From contig CP136068.1 of the NCBI GenBank assembly GCA_032622095.1, forward strand, positions 160,599,465 through 160,663,464: a DNA stretch of 64,000 nucleotides, read 5' to 3'. The DNA comes from Siphonodentalium dalli (Eukaryota > Mollusca > Scaphopoda > Gadilida > Siphonodentaliidae). The translations under genes and the position numbers were made by a program. Positions 32,508 to 49,900 of this stretch are shown in pieces; positions within the stretch are counted from its first letter, which is position 1; every line of letters starts with the position of its first letter. Below the pieces are notes generated by a model. The model had not been told where the DNA came from. It saw only the letters and a program-made list of their open reading frames with translations, and did not search any database.

Positions 32508-34564
32508 AGTACTGGGGATCAGATAGACAGACCACCAGATCATTTATCTATACTCCAGGAGGCACGTACTGGGGATCAGATAGACAGACCACCAGATCAT
32601 TTATCTATACTCTAGGAGACACGTACTGGGGATCTGATAAACAGACCACCAGATCATTTATCTATACTCTAGGAGACTAGTACTGGGGATCAGATAAACA
32701 GACCACCAGATCATTTATCTATACTCCAGGAGGCACGTACTGGGGATCAGACAGACAGACCACCATATCATTTATCTATACTCTAGGAGACACGTACTGG
32801 GGATCTGATAAACAGACCACCAGATCATTTATCTATACTCTAGGAGACTAGTACTGGGGATCAGATAAACAGACCACCAGATCATTTATCTATACTCTAG
32901 GAGACACGTACTGGGGATCAGATAAACAGACCACCAGATCATTTATCTATACTCTAGGAGACACGTACTGGGGATCTGATAAACAGACCACCAGATCATT
33001 TATCTATACTCCAGGAGACACGTACTGGGGATCAGATAGACAGACCACCAGATCATTTATCTATACTCTAGGAGACGCGTACTGGGGATCAGATAAACAG
33101 ACCACCAGATCATTTATCTATACTCTAGGAGACGCGTACTGGGGATCAGATAAACAGACCACCAGATCATTTATCTATACTCCAGGAGACACGTACTGGG
33201 GATCAGATAGACAGACCACCAGATCATTTATCTATACTCCAGGAGACACGTACTGGGGATCAGATAAACAGACCACCAGATCATTTATCTATACTCTAGG
33301 AGACGCGTACTGGGGATCAGATAAACAGACCACCAGATCATTTATCTATACTCCAGGAGACACGTACTGGGGATCAGATAAACAGACCACCAGATCATTT
33401 ATCTATACTCCAGGAGACACGTACTGGGGATCAGATAGACAGACCACCAGATCATTTATCTATACTCTAGGAGACGCGTACTGGGGATCAGATAAACAGA
33501 CCACCAGATCATTTATCTATACTCCAGGAGACACGTACTGGGGATCAGATAAACAGACCACCAGATCATTTATCTATACTCTAGGAGACACGTACTGGGG
33601 ATCAGATAAACAGACCACCAGATCATTTATCTATACTCCAGGAGACGCGTACTGGGGATCAGATAAACAGACCACCAGATCATTTATCTATACTCCAGGA
33701 GACACGTACTGGGGATCAGATAAACAGACCACCAGATCATTTATTTATACTCTAGGAGACACGTACTGGGGATCAGATAGACAGACCACCAGATCATTTA
33801 TCTATACTCCAGGAGACGCGTACTGGGGATCAGATAAACAGACCACCATATCATTTATCTATACTCTAGGAGACACGTACTGGGGATCAGATAAACAGAC
33901 CACCAGATCATTTATCTATACTCTAGGAGACACGTACTTGGGATCAGATAGACAGACCACCAGATCATTTATCTATACTCTAGGAGACGCGTACTGGGGA
34001 TCAGATAGACAGACCACCAGATCATTTATCTATACTCCAGGAGACACGTACTGGGGATCAGATAAACAGACCACCAGATCATTTATCTATACTCTAGGAG
34101 ACACGTACTGGGGATCAGATAAACAGACCACCAGATCATTTATCTATACTCCAGGAGACGCGTACTGGGGATCAGATAAACAGACTACCAGATCATTTAT
34201 CTATACTCCAGGAGACGCGTACTGGGGATCAGATAAACAGACCACCAGATCATTTATCTATACTCTAGGAGACACGTACTGGGGATCAGATAAACAGACC
34301 ACCAGATCATTTATCTATACTCTAGGAGACGCGTACTGGGGATCAGATAAACAGACCACCAGATCATTTATCTATACTCCAGGAGACGCGTACTGGGGAT
34401 CAGATAAACAGACCACCAGATCATTTATCTATACTCTAGGAGACACGTACTGGGGATCAGATAAACAGACCACCAGATCATTTATCTATACTCCAGGAGA
34501 CACGTACTGGGGATCAAATAAACAGACCACCAGATCATTTATCTATACTCTAGGAGACACGTAC

Positions 34565-37500
34565 TGGTGATCAGATAAACAGACCACCAGATCATTTATC
34601 TATACTCCAGGAGACACGTACTGGGGATCAGATAAACAGACCACCATATCATTTATCTATACTCTAGGAGACACGTACTGGGGATCAGATAGACAGACCA
34701 CCATATCATTTATCTATACTCTAGGAGACACGTACTGGGGATCAGATAGACAGACCACCATATCATTTATCTATACTCCAGGAGACACGTACTGGGGATC
34801 AGATAAACAGACCACCATATCATTTATCTATACTCTAGGAGACACGTACTGGGGATCAGATAAACAGACCACCAGATCATTTATCTATACTCCAGGAGAC
34901 ACGTACTGGGGATCAAATAAACAGACCACCAGATCATTTATCTATACTCTAGGAGACACGTACTGGTGATCAGATAAACAGACCACCAGATCATTTATCT
35001 ATACTCCAGGAGACACGTACTGGGGATCAGATAAACAGACCACCATATCATTTATCTATACTCTAGGAGACACGTACTGGGGATCAGATAGACAGACCAC
35101 CATATCATTTATCTATACTCTAGGAGACACGTACTGGGGATCAGATAGACAGACCACCATATCATTTATCTATACTCCAGGAGACACGTACTGGGGATCA
35201 GATAAACAGACCACCATATCATTTATCTATACTCTAGGAGACACGTACTGGGGATCAGATAGACAGACCACCATATCATTTATCTATACTCTAGGAGACA
35301 CGTACTGGGGATCAGATAGACAGACCACCATATCATTTATCTATACTCTAGGAGACACGTACTGGGGATCAGATAAACAGACCACCAGATCATTTATCTA
35401 TACTCTAGGAGACACGTACTGGGGATCAGATAGACAGACCACCAGATCATTTATCTATACTCCAGGAGGCACGTACTGGGGATCTGATAAACAGACCACC
35501 AGATCATTTATCTATACTCTAGGAGACACGTACTGGGGATCAGATAGACAGACCACCAGATCATTTATCTATACTCTAGGAGACACGTACTGGGGATCAG
35601 ATAGACAGACCACCAGATCATTTATCTATACTCCAGGAGACACGTACTGGGGATCAGATAAACAGACCACCAGATCATTTATCTATACTCCAGGAGACAC
35701 GTACTGGGGATCAGATAAACAGACCACCAGATCATTTATCTATACTCTAGGAGACACGTACTGGGGATCAGATAAACAGACCACCAGATCATTTATCTAT
35801 ACTCCAGGAGACGCGTACTGGGGATCAGATAAACAGACCACCAGATCATTTATCTATACTCTAGGAGACGCGTACTGGGGATCAGATAGACAGACCACCA
35901 GATCATTTATCTATACTCCAGGAGACACGTACTGGGGATCAGATAAACAGACCACCAGATCATTTATCTATACTCTAGGAGACACGTACTGGGGATCAGA
36001 TAAACAGACCACCAGATCATTTATCTATACTCCAGGAGACACGTACTGGGGATCAGATAAACAGACCACCAGATCATTTATCTATACTCTAGGAGACACG
36101 TACTGGGGATCAGATAGACAGACCACCAGATCATTTATCTATACTCTAGGAGACGCGTACTGGGGATCAGATAAACAGACCACCAGATCATTTATCTATA
36201 CTCTAGGAGACACGTACTGGGGATCTGATAAACAGACCACCAGATCATTTATCTATACTCTAGGAGACACGTACTGGGGATCAGATAAACAGACCACCAG
36301 ATCATTTATCTATACTCCAGGAGACGCGTACTGGGGATCAGATAAACAGACTACCAGATCATTTATCTATACTCCAGGAGACGCGTACTGGGGATCAGAT
36401 AAACAGACCACCAGATCATTTATCTATACTCTAGGAGACACGTACTGGGGATCAGATAAACAGACCACCAGATCATTTATCTATACTCTAGGAGACGCGT
36501 ACTGGGGATCAGATAAACAGACCACCAGATCATTTATATATACTCCAGGAGACGCGTACTGGGGATCAGATAAACAGACTACCAGATCATTTATCTATAC
36601 TCCAGGAGACGCGTACTGGGGATCAGATAAACAGACCACCAGATCATTTATCTATACTCTATGAGACGCGTACTGGGGATCAGATAGACATACCACCAGA
36701 TCATTTATCTATACTCTAGGAGACTAGTACTGGGGATCAGATAAACAGACCACCAGATCATTTATCTATACTCTAGGAGACACGTACTGGGGATCAGATA
36801 GACAGACCACCAGATCATTTATCTATACTCCAGGAGACGCGTACTGGGGATCAGATAAACAGACCACCAGATCATTTATCTATACTCCAGGAGACACGTA
36901 CTGGGGATCAGATAGACAGACCACCAGATCATTTATCTATACTCTAGGAGACACGTACTGGGGATCAGATAAACAGACCACCAGATCATTTATCTATACT
37001 CCAGGAGACGCGTACTGGGGATCAGATAAACAGACCACCAGATCATTTATCTATACTCTAGGAGACACGTACTGGGGATCAGATAAACAGACCACCAGAT
37101 CATTTATCTATACTCCAGGAGACGCGTACTGGGGATCAGATAAACAGACCACCAGATCATTTATCTATACTCTAGGAGACACGTACTGGGGATCAGATAG
37201 ACAGACCACCAGATCATTTATCTATACTCTAGGAGACACGTACTGGGGATCAGATAAACAGACCACCAGATCATTTATCTATACTCTAGGAGACACGTAC
37301 TGGGGATCAGATAAACAGACCACCAGATCATTTATCTATACTCCAGGAGACGCGTACTGGGGATCAGATAGACAGACCACCATATCATTTATCTATAATC
37401 TAGGAGACACGTACTGGGGATCAGATAAACAGACCACCATATCATTTATCTATACTCTAGGAGACACGTACTGGGGATCAGATAAACAGACCACCAGATC

Positions 37501-40382
37501 ATTTATCTATACTCCAGGAGACGCGTACTGGGGATCAGATAAACAGACCACCAGATCATTTATCTATACTCTAGGAGACACGTACTGGGGATCAGATAAA
37601 CAGACCACCAGATCATTTATCTATACTCCAGGAGACACGTACTGGGGATCAAATAAACAGACCACCAGATCATTTATCTAAACTCTAGGAGACACGTACT
37701 GGTGATCAGATAAACAGACCACCAGATCATTTATCTATACTCCAGGAGACACGTACTGGGGATCAGATAAACAGACCACCATATCATTTATCTATACTCT
37801 AGGAGACACGTACTGGGGATCAGATAGACAGACCACCATATCATTTATCTATACTCTAGGAGACACGTACCTGGGATCAGATAGACATACCACCATATCA
37901 TTTATCTATACTCCAGGAGACACGTACTGGGGATCAGATAAACAGACCACCATATCATTTATCTATACTCTAGGAGACACGTACTGGGGATCAGATAGAC
38001 AGACCACCATATCATTTATCTATACTCTAGGAGACACGTACTGGGGATCAGATAGACAGACCACCATATCATTTATCTATACTCTAGGAGACACGTACTG
38101 GGGATCAGATAAACAGACCACCAGATCATTTATCTATACTCTAGGAGACACGTACTGGGGATCAGATAGACAGACCACCAGATCATTTATCTATACTCCA
38201 GGAGGCACGTACTGGGGATCTGATAAACAGACCACCAGATCATTTATCTATACTCTAGGAGACACGTACTGGGGATCAGATAGACAGACCACCAGATCAT
38301 TTATCTATACTCTAGGAGACACGTACTGGGGATCAGATAGACAGACCACCAGATCATTTATCTATACTCCAGGAGACACGTACTGGGGATCAGATAAACA
38401 GACCACCAGATCATTTATCTATACTCCAGGAGACACGTACTGGGGATCAGATAAACAGACCACCAGATCATTTATCTATACTCTAGGAGACACGTACTGG
38501 GGATCAGATAAACAGACCACCAGATCATTTATCTATACTCCAGGAGACGCGTACTGGGGATCAGATAAACAGACCACCAGATCATTTATCTATACTCTAG
38601 GAGACGCGTACTGGGGATCAGATAGACAGACCACCAGATCATTTATCTATACTCCAGGAGACACGTACTGGGGATCAGATAAACAGACCACCAGATCATT
38701 TATCTATACTCTAGGAGACACGTACTGGGGATCAGATAAACAGACCACCAGATCATTTATCTATACTCCAGGAGACACGTACTGGGGATCAGATAAACAG
38801 ACCACCAGATCATTTATCTATACTCTAGGAGACACGTACTGGGGATCAGATAGACAGACCACCAGATCATTTATCTATACTCTAGGAGACGCGTACTGGG
38901 GATCAGATAAACAGACCACCAGATCATTTATCTATACTCTAGGAGACACGTACTGGGGATCTGATAAACAGACCACCAGATCATTTATCTATACTCTAGG
39001 AGACACGTACTGGGGATCAGATAAACAGACCACCAGATCATTTATCTATACTCCAGGAGACGCGTACTGGGGATCAGATAAACAGACTACCAGATCATTT
39101 ATCTATACTCCAGGAGACGCGTACTGGGGATCAGATAAACAGACCACCAGATCATTTATCTATACTCTAGGAGACACGTACTGGGGATCAGATAAACAGA
39201 CCACCAGATCATTTATCTATACTCTAGGAGACGCGTACTGGGGATCAGATAAACAGACCACCAGATCATTTATCTATACTCCAGGAGACGCGTACTGGGG
39301 ATCAGATAAACAGACTACCAGATCATTTATCTATACTCCAGGAGACGCGTACTGGGGATCAGATAAACAGACCACCAGATCATTTATCTATACTCTATGA
39401 GACGCGTACTGGGGATCAGATAGACAGACCACCAGATCATTTATCTATACTCTAGGAGACTAGTACTGGGGATCAGATAAACAGACCACCAGATCATTTA
39501 TCTATACTCTAGGAGACACGTACTGGGGATCAGATAGACAGACCACCAGATCATTTATCTATACTCCTGGAGACGCGTACTGGGGATCAGATAAACAGAC
39601 CACCAGATCATTTATCTATACTCCAGGAGACACGTACTGGGGATCAGATAGACAGACCACCAGATCATTTATCTATACTCTAGGAGACACGTACTGGGGA
39701 TCAGATAAACAGACCACCAGATCATTTATCTATACTCCAGGAGACGCGTACTGGGGATCAGATAAACAGACCACCAGATCATTTATCTATACTCTAGGAG
39801 ACACGTACTGGGGATCAGATAAACAGACCACCAGATCATTTATCTATACTCCAGGAGACGCGTACTGGGGATCAGATAAACAGACCACCAGATCATTTAT
39901 CTATACTCTAGGAGACACGTACTGGGGATCAGATAGACAGACCACCAGATCATTTATCTATACTCTAGGAGACACGTACTGGGGATCAGATAAACAGACC
40001 ACCAGATCATTTATCTATACTCTAGGAGACACGTACTGGGGATCAGATAAACAGACCACCAGATCATTTATCTATACTCCAGGAGACGCGTACTGGGGAT
40101 CAGATAGACAGACCACCATATCATTTATCTATACTCTAGGAGACACGTACTGGGGATCAGATAAACAGACCACGATATCATTTATCTATACTCTAGGAGA
40201 CACGTACTGGGGATCAGATAGACAGACCACCAGATCATTTATCTATACTCTAGGAGACACGTACTGGGGATCAGATAAACAGACCACCATATCATTTATC
40301 TATACTCTAGGAGACACGTACTGGGGATCAGATAGACAGACCACCAGATCATTTATCTATACTCTAGGAGACACGTACTGGG
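34565..40382. repeat. 48-unit (2736-bp) tandem higher-order block pair
   Basis: Rare variants repeat at exactly 2736 bp: GATCAAATAAAC at 34911 and 37647, TGGTGATC at 34964 and 37700, and CTATGAGACG (ATGAG at 36661 and 39397). A smaller 7-unit (399-bp) duplication is visible as TGGTGA at 34565 and 34964. Private changes, such as ATCTATAATC near 37395 and CTCCTGGAG near 39565, show some later divergence. Confidence 0.8.
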
Positions 40383-43300
40383 GATCAGATAAACAGACCA
40401 CCAGATCATTTATCTATACTCTAGGAGACGCGTACTGGGGATCAGATAAACAGACCACCAGATCATTTATCTATACTCCAGGAGACGCGTACTGGGGATC
40501 AGATATACAGACCACCAGATCATTTATCTATACTCCAGGAGACACGTACTGGGGATCAGATAGACAGACCACCAGATCATTTATCTATACTCTAGGAGAC
40601 ACGTACTGGGGATCAGATAAACAGACCACCAGATCATTTATCTATACTCCAGGAGACACGTACTGGGGATCAGATAGACAGACCACCAGATCATTTATCT
40701 ATACTCTAGGAGACTAGTACTGGGGATCAGATAGACAGACCACCAGATCATTTATCTATACTCCAGGAGACACGTACTGGGGATCAGATAGACAGACCAC
40801 CATATCATTTATCTATACTCTAGGAGACGCGTACTGGGGATCAGATAGACAGACCACCAGATCATTTATCTATACTCCAGGAGACTAGTACTGGGGATCA
40901 GATAAACAGACCACCAGATCATTTATCTATACTCTAGGAGACACGTACTGGGGATCAGATAGACAGACCACCAGATCATTTATCTATACTCCAGGAGACA
41001 CGTACTGGGGATCAGATAAACAGACCACCAGATCATTTATCTATACTCTAGGAGACGCGTACTGGGGATCAGATAGACAGACCACCAGATCATTTATCTA
41101 TACTCTAGGAGACACGTACTGGGGATCAGATAAACAGACCACCAGATCATTTATCTATACTCTAGGAGACACGTACTGGGGATCAGATAGACAGACCACC
41201 AGATCATTTATCTATACTCTAGGAGACACGTACTGGGGATCAGATAGACAGACCACCAGATCATTTATCTATACTCTAGGAGACACGTACTGGGGATCAG
41301 ATAAACAGACCACCAGATCATTTATCTATACTCCAGGAGGCACGTACTGGGGATCAGATAGACAGACCACCAGATCATTTATCTATACTCCAGGAGACAC
41401 GTACTGGGGATCAGATAGACAGACCACCAGATCATTTATCTAAACTCTAGGAGACACGTACTGGGGATCAGATAAACAGACCACCAGATCATTTATCTAT
41501 ACTCCAGGAGACACGTACTGGGGATCAGATAGACAGACCACCAGATCATTTATCTAAACTCTAGGAGACACGTACTGGGGATCAGATAAACAGACCACCA
41601 GATCATTTATCTATACTCCAGGAGACACGTACTGGGGATCAGATAGACAGACCACCAGATCATTTATCTATACTCTAGGAGACGCGTACTGGGGATCAGA
41701 TAAACAGACCACCAGATCATTTATCTATACTCTAGGAGACGCGTACTGGGGATCAGATAGACAGACCACCAGATCGTTTATCTATACTCCAGGAGACACG
41801 TACTGGGGATCAGATAAACAGACCACCAGATCATTTATCTATACTCTAGGAGACACGTACTGGGGATCAGATAGACAGACCACCAGATCATTTATCTATA
41901 CTCTAGGAGACACGTACTGGGGATCAGATAAACAGACCACCATATCATTTATCTATACTCTAGGAGACACGTACTGGGGATCAGATAAACAGACCACCAG
42001 ATCATTTATCTATACTCCAGGAGACACGTACTGGGGATCAGATAGACAGACCACCAGATCATTTATCTATACTCCAGGAGACACGTACTGGGGATCAGAT
42101 AAACAGACCACCAGATCATTTATCTATACTCTAGGAGACACGTACTGGGGATCAGATAGACAGACCACCAGATCATTTATCTATACTCCAGGAGACACGT
42201 ACTGGGGATCAGATAGACAGACCACCAGATCATTTATCTATACTCCAGGAGACGCGTACTGGGGATCAGATAAACAGACCACCATATCATTTATCTATAC
42301 TCCAGGAGACACGTACTGGGGATCAGATAAACAGACCACCAGATCATTTATCTATACTCTAGGAGACACGTACTGGGGATCAGATAGACAGACCACCAGA
42401 TCATTTATCTATACTCCAGGAGACACGTACTGGGGATCAGATAGACAGACCACCAGATCATTTATCTATACTCTAGGAGACACGTACTGGGGATCAGATA
42501 GACAGACCACCAGATCATTTATCTATACTCTAGGAGACTAGTACTGGGGATCAGATAGACAGACCACCAGATCATTTATCTATACTCTAGGAGACACGTA
42601 CTGGGGATCAGATAGACAGACCACCAGATCATTTATCTATACTCTAGGAGACACGTACTGGGGATCAGATAAACAGACCACCAGATCATTTATCTAAACT
42701 CTAGGAGACACGTACTGGGGATCTGATAAACAGACCACCAGATCATTTATCTATACTCTAGGAGACACGTACTGGGGATCAGATAAACAGACCACCAGAT
42801 CATTTATCTATACTCTAGGAGACACGTACTGGGGATCAGATAGACAGACCACCAGATCATTTATCTATACTCCAGGAGACACGTACTGGGGATCAGATAA
42901 ACAGACCACCAGATCATTTATCTATACTCCAGGAGACGCGTACTGGGGATCAGATAAACAGACCACCATATCATTTATCTATACTCCAGGAGACACGTAC
43001 TGGGGATCAGATAAACAGACCACCAGATCATTTATCTATACTCTAGGAGACACGTACTGGGGATCAGATAGACAGACCACCAGATCATTTATCTATACTC
43101 CAGGAGACACGTACTGGGGATCAGATAGACAGACCACCAGATCATTTATCTATACTCTAGGAGACACGTACTGGGGATCAGATAGACAGACCACCAGATC
43201 ATTTATCTATACTCTAGGAGACTAGTACTGGGGATCAGATAGACAGACCACCATATCATTTATCTATACTCTAGGAGACACGTACTGGGGATCAGATAAA

Positions 43301-43989
43301 CAGACCACCAGATCATTTATCTAAACTCTAGGAGACACGTACTGGGGATCTGATAAACAGACCACCAGATCATTTATCTATACTCTAGGAGACACGTACT
43401 GGGGATCAGATAAACAGACCACCAGATCATTTATCTATACTCTAGGAGACACGTACTGGGGATCAGATAGACAGACCACCAGATCATTTATCTATACTCT
43501 AGGAGACACGTACTGGGGATCAGATAAACAGACCACCAGATCATTTATCTAAACTCTAGGAGACACGTACTGGGGATCAGATAGACAGACCACCAGATCA
43601 TTTATCTATACTCTAGGAGACACGTACTGGGGATCAGATAAACAGACCACCAGATCATTTATCTATACTCTAGGAGACACGTACTGGGGATCAGATAGAC
43701 AGACCAACAGATCATTTATCTATACTCCAGGAGACGCGTACTGGGGATCAGATAAACAGACCACCATATCATTTATCTATACTCTAGGAGACGCGTACTG
43801 GGGATCAGATAAACAGACCACCATATCATTTATCTATACTCTAGGAGACACGTACTGGGGATCAGATAAACAGACCACCAGATCATTTATCTATACTCCA
43901 GGAGACACGTACTGGGGATCAGATAGACAGACCACCAGATCATTTATCTATACTCTAGGAGACACGTACTGGGGATCAGATAAACAGAC

Positions 43990-46900
43990 CACCAGATCAT
44001 TTATCTAAACTCTAGGAGACTAGTACTGGGGATCAGATAAACAGACCACCAGATCATTTATCTAAACTCTAGGAGACACGTACTGGGGATTAGATAAACA
44101 GACCACCAGATCATTTATCTATACTCTAGGAGACGCGTACTGGGGATCAGATAAACAGACCACCAGATCATTTATCTATACTCTAGGAGACACGTACTGG
44201 GGATCAGATAAACAGACCACCAGATCATTTATCTATACTCTAGGAGACACGTACTGGGGATCAGATAGACAGACCACCAGATCATTTATCTATACTCTAG
44301 GAGACACGTACTGGGGATCAGATAGACAGACCACCAGATCATTTATCTATACTCTAGGAGACACGTACTGGGGATCAGATAGACAGACCACCAGATCATT
44401 TATCTATACTCTAGGAGACACGTACTGGGGATCAGATAGACAGACCACCAGATCATTTATCTATACTCTAGGAGACACGTACTGGGGATCAGATAGACAG
44501 ACCACCAGATCATTTATCTATACTCTAGGAGACACGTACTGGGGATCAGATAAACAGACCACCAGATCATTTATCTATACTCTAGGAGACACGTACTGGG
44601 GATCAGATAGACAGACCACCATATCATTTATCTATACTCTAGGAGACACGTACTGGGGATCAGATAGACAGACCACCAGATCATTTATCTATACTCTAGG
44701 AGACACGTACTGGGGATCAGATAAACAGACCACCAGATCATTTATCTATACTCTAGGAGACACGTACTGGGGATCAGATAGACAGACCACCAGATCATTT
44801 ATCTATACTCTAGGAGACACGTACTGGGGATCAGATAGACAGACCACCAGATCATTTATCTATACTCTAGGAGACACGTACTGGGGATCAGATAGACAGA
44901 CCACCAGATCATTTATCTATACTCTAGGAGACACGTACTGGGGATCAGATAGACAGACCACCAGATCATTTATCTATACTCTAGGAGACACGTACTGGGG
45001 ATCAGATAGACAGACCACCAGATCATTTATCTATACTCTAGGAGACACGTACTGGGGATCAGATAGACAGACCACCAGATCATTTATCTATACTCTAGGA
45101 GACACGTACTGGGGATCAGATAGACAGACCACCAGATCATTTATCTATACTCTAGGAGACACGTACTGGGGATCAGATAGACAGACCACCAGATCATTTA
45201 TCTATACTCTAGGAGACACGTACTGGGGATCAGATAGACAGACCACCAGATCATTTATCTATACTCTAGGAGACACGTACTGGGGATCAGATAAACAGAC
45301 CACCAGATCATTTATCTATACTCTAGGAGACACGTACTGGGGATCAGATAGACAGACCACCAGATCATTTATCTATACTCCAGGAGACGCGTACTGGGGA
45401 TCAGATAAACAGACCACCATATCATTTATCTATACTCCAGGAGACGCGTACTGGGGATCAGATAGACAGACCACCAGATCATTTATCTATACTCTAGGAG
45501 ACACGTACTGGGGATCTGATAAACAGACCACCAGATCATTTATCTATACTCCAGGAGACGCGTACTGGGGATCAGATAGACAGACCACCAGATCATTTAT
45601 CTATACTCTAGGAGACGCGTACTGGGGATCAGATAAACAGACCACCAGATCATTTATCTATACTCCAGGAGACGCGTACTGGGGATCAGATAGACAGACC
45701 ACCAGATCATTTATCTATACTCTAGGAGACACGTACTGGGGATCAGATAAACAGACCACCAGATCATTTATCTATACTCTAGGAGACACGTACTGGGGAT
45801 CAGATAAACAGACCACCATATCATTTATCTATACTCTAGGAGACGCGTACTGGGGATCAGATAGACAGACCACCAGATCATTTATCTATACTCTAGGAGA
45901 CACGTACTGGGGATCAGATAAACAGACCACCAGATCATTTATCTATACTCTAGGAGACACGTACTGGGGATCAGATAGACAGACCACCATATCATTTATC
46001 TATACTCTAGGAGACACGTACTGGGGATCAGATAAACAGACCACCAGATCATTTATCTATACTCTAGGAGACACGTACTGGGGATCAGATAGACAGACCA
46101 CCAGATCATTTATCTATACTCTAGGAGACACGTACTGGGGATCAGATAGACAGACCACCATATCATTTATCTATACTCTAGGAGACACGTACTGGGGATC
46201 AGATAAACAGACCACCAGATCATTTATCTATACTCTAGGAGACGCGTACTGGGGATCAGATAGACAGACCACCAGATCATTTATCTATACTCTAGGAGAC
46301 ACGTACTGGGGATCAGATAGACAGACCACCAGATCATTTATCTATACTCTAGGAGACACGTACTGGGGATCAGATAAACAGACCACCAGATCATTTATCT
46401 ATACTCTAGGAGACACGTACTGGGGATCAGATAAACAGACCACCAGATCATTTATCTATACTCCAGGAGACACGTACTGGGGATCAGATAAACAGACCAC
46501 CAGATCATTTATCTATACTCCAGGAGACACGTACTGGGGATCAGATAGACAGACCACCAGATCATTTATCTATACTCTAGGAGACACGTACTGGGGATCA
46601 GATAAACAGACCACCAGATCATTTATCTAAACTCTAGGAGACTAGTACTGGGGATCAGATAAACAGACCACCAGATCATTTATCTAAACTCTAGGAGACA
46701 CGTACTGGGGATTAGATAAACAGACCACCAGATCATTTATCTATACTCTAGGAGACGCGTACTGGGGATCAGATAAACAGACCACCAGATCATTTATCTA
46801 TACTCTAGGAGACACGTACTGGGGATCAGATAAACAGACCACCAGATCATTTATCTATACTCTAGGAGACACGTACTGGGGATCAGATAGACAGACCACC

Positions 46901-49900
46901 AGATCATTTATCTATACTCCAGGAGGCACGTACTGGGGATCTGATAAACAGACCACCAGATCATTTATCTATACTCTAGGAGACACGTACTGGGGATCAG
47001 ATAGACAGACCACCAGATCATTTATCTATACTCCAGGAGATGCGTACTGGGGATCAGATAAACAGACCACCATATCATTTATCTATACTCTAGGAGACGC
47101 GTACTGGGGATCAGATAAACAGACCACCAGATCATTTATCTATACTCCAGGAGACACGTACTGGGGATCAGATAAACAGACCACCAGATCATTTATCTAT
47201 ACTCTAGGAGACACGTACTGGGGATCAGATAGACAGACCACCAGATCATTTATCTATACTCTAGGAGACACGTACTGGGGATCAGATAAACAGACCACCA
47301 TATCATTTATCTATACTCTAGGAGACACGTACTGGGGATCAGATAGACAGACCACCAGATCATTTATCTATACTCTAGGAGACGCGTACTGGGGATCAGA
47401 TAAACAGACCACCATATCATTTATCTATACTCTAGGAGACGCGTACTGGGGATCAGATAAACAGACCACCAGATCATTTATCTATACTCTAGGAGACACG
47501 TACTGGGGATCAGATAGACAGACCACCAGATCATTTATCTATACTCCAGGAGGCACGTACTGGGGATCTGATAAACAGACCACCAGATCATTTATCTATA
47601 CTCTAGGAGACACGTACTGGGGATCAGATAGACAGACCACCAGATCATTTATCTATACTCCAGGAGATGCGTACTGGGGATCAGATAAACAGACCACCAT
47701 ATCATTTATCTATACTCTAGGAGACGCGTACTGGGGATCAGATAAACAGACCACCATATCATTTATCTATACTCTAGGAGACACGTACTGGGGATCAGAT
47801 AAACAGACCACCAGATCATTTATCTATACTCCAGGAGACACGTACTGGGGATCAGATAGACAGACCACCATATCATTTATCTATACTCTAGGAGACACGT
47901 ACTGGGGATCAGATAGACAGACCACCATATCATTTATCTATACTCTAGGAGACACGTACTGGGGATCAGATAAACAGACCACCAGATCATTTATCTATAC
48001 TCTAGGAGACACGTACTGGGGATCAGATAGACAGACCACCAGATCATTTATCTATACTCTAGGAGACGCGTACTGGGGATCAGATAAACAGACCACCATA
48101 TCATTTATCTATACTCTAGGAGACACGTACTGGGGATCAGATAAACAGACCACCATATCATTTATCTATACTCTAGGAGACACGTACTGGGGATCAGATA
48201 GACAGACCACCAGATCATTTATCTATACTCTAGGAGACACGTACTGGGGATCAGATAGACAGACCACCAGATCATTTATCTATACTCTAGGAGACACGTA
48301 CTGGGGATCAGATAGACAGACCACCAGATCATTTATCTATACTCTAGGAGACACGTACTGGGGATCAGATAGACAGACCACCAGATCATTTATCTATACT
48401 CTAGGAGACACGTACTGGGGATCAGATAAACAGACCACCAGATCATTTATCTATACTCTAGGAGACACGTACTGGGGATCAGATAGACAGACCACCATAT
48501 CATTTATCTATACTCTAGGAGACACGTACTGGGGATCAGATAGACAGACCACCAGATCATTTATCTATACTCTAGGAGACACGTACTGGGGATCAGATAA
48601 ACAGACCACCAGATCATTTATCTATACTCTAGGAGACACGTACTGGGGATCAGATAGACAGACCACCAGATCATTTATCTATACTCTAGGAGACACGTAC
48701 TGGGGATCAGATAGACAGACCACCAGATCATTTATCTATACTCTAGGAGACACGTACTGGGGATCAGATAGACAGACCACCAGATCATTTATCTATACTC
48801 TAGGAGACACGTACTGGGGATCAGATAGACAGACCACCAGATCATTTATCTATACTCTAGGAGACACGTACTGGGGATCAGATAGACAGACCACCAGATC
48901 ATTTATCTATACTCCAGGAGACACGTACTGGGGATCAGATAAACAGACCACCAGATCATTTATCTATACTCCAGGAGACACGTACTGGGGATCAGATAGA
49001 CAGACCACCAGATCATTTATCTATACTCTAGGAGACACGTACTGGGGATCAGATAAACAGACCACCAGATCATTTATCTAAACTCTAGGAGACTAGTACT
49101 GGGGATCAGATAAACAGACCACCAGATCATTTATCTAAACTCTAGGAGACACGTACTGGGGATTAGATAAACAGACCACCAGATCATTTATCTATACTCT
49201 AGGAGACGCGTACTGGGGATCAGATAAACAGACCACCAGATCATTTATCTATACTCTAGGAGACACGTACTGGGGATCAGATAAACAGACCACCAGATCA
49301 TTTATCTATACTCTAGGAGACACGTACTGGGGATCAGATAGACAGACCACCAGATCATTTATCTATACTCCAGGAGGCACGTACTGGGGATCTGATAAAC
49401 AGACCACCAGATCATTTATCTATACTCTAGGAGACACGTACTGGGGATCAGATAGACAGACCACCAGATCATTTATCTATACTCCAGGAGATGCGTACTG
49501 GGGATCAGATAAACAGACCACCATATCATTTATCTATACTCTAGGAGACGCGTACTGGGGATCAGATAAACAGACCACCATATCATTTATCTATACTCTA
49601 GGAGACACGTACTGGGGATCAGATAAACAGACCACCAGATCATTTATCTATACTCCAGGAGACACGTACTGGGGATCAGATAGACAGACCACCAGATCAT
49701 TTATCTATACTCTAGGAGACACGTACTGGGGATCAGATAAACAGACCACCATATCATTTATCTATACTCTAGGAGACACGTACTGGGGATCAGATAGACA
49801 GACCACCAGATCATTTATCTATACTCTAGGAGACACGTACTGGGGATCAGATAAACAGACCACCATATCATTTATCTATACTCTAGGAGACGCGTACTGG

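Noticed and set aside
33938..34570. 210-codon frame in the satellite
   Set aside because: It starts at TTG created by a G-to-T change, not ATG, and consists only of the 19-residue period. Variants are mostly non-synonymous or stops, so I treat it as an effect of the repeat.
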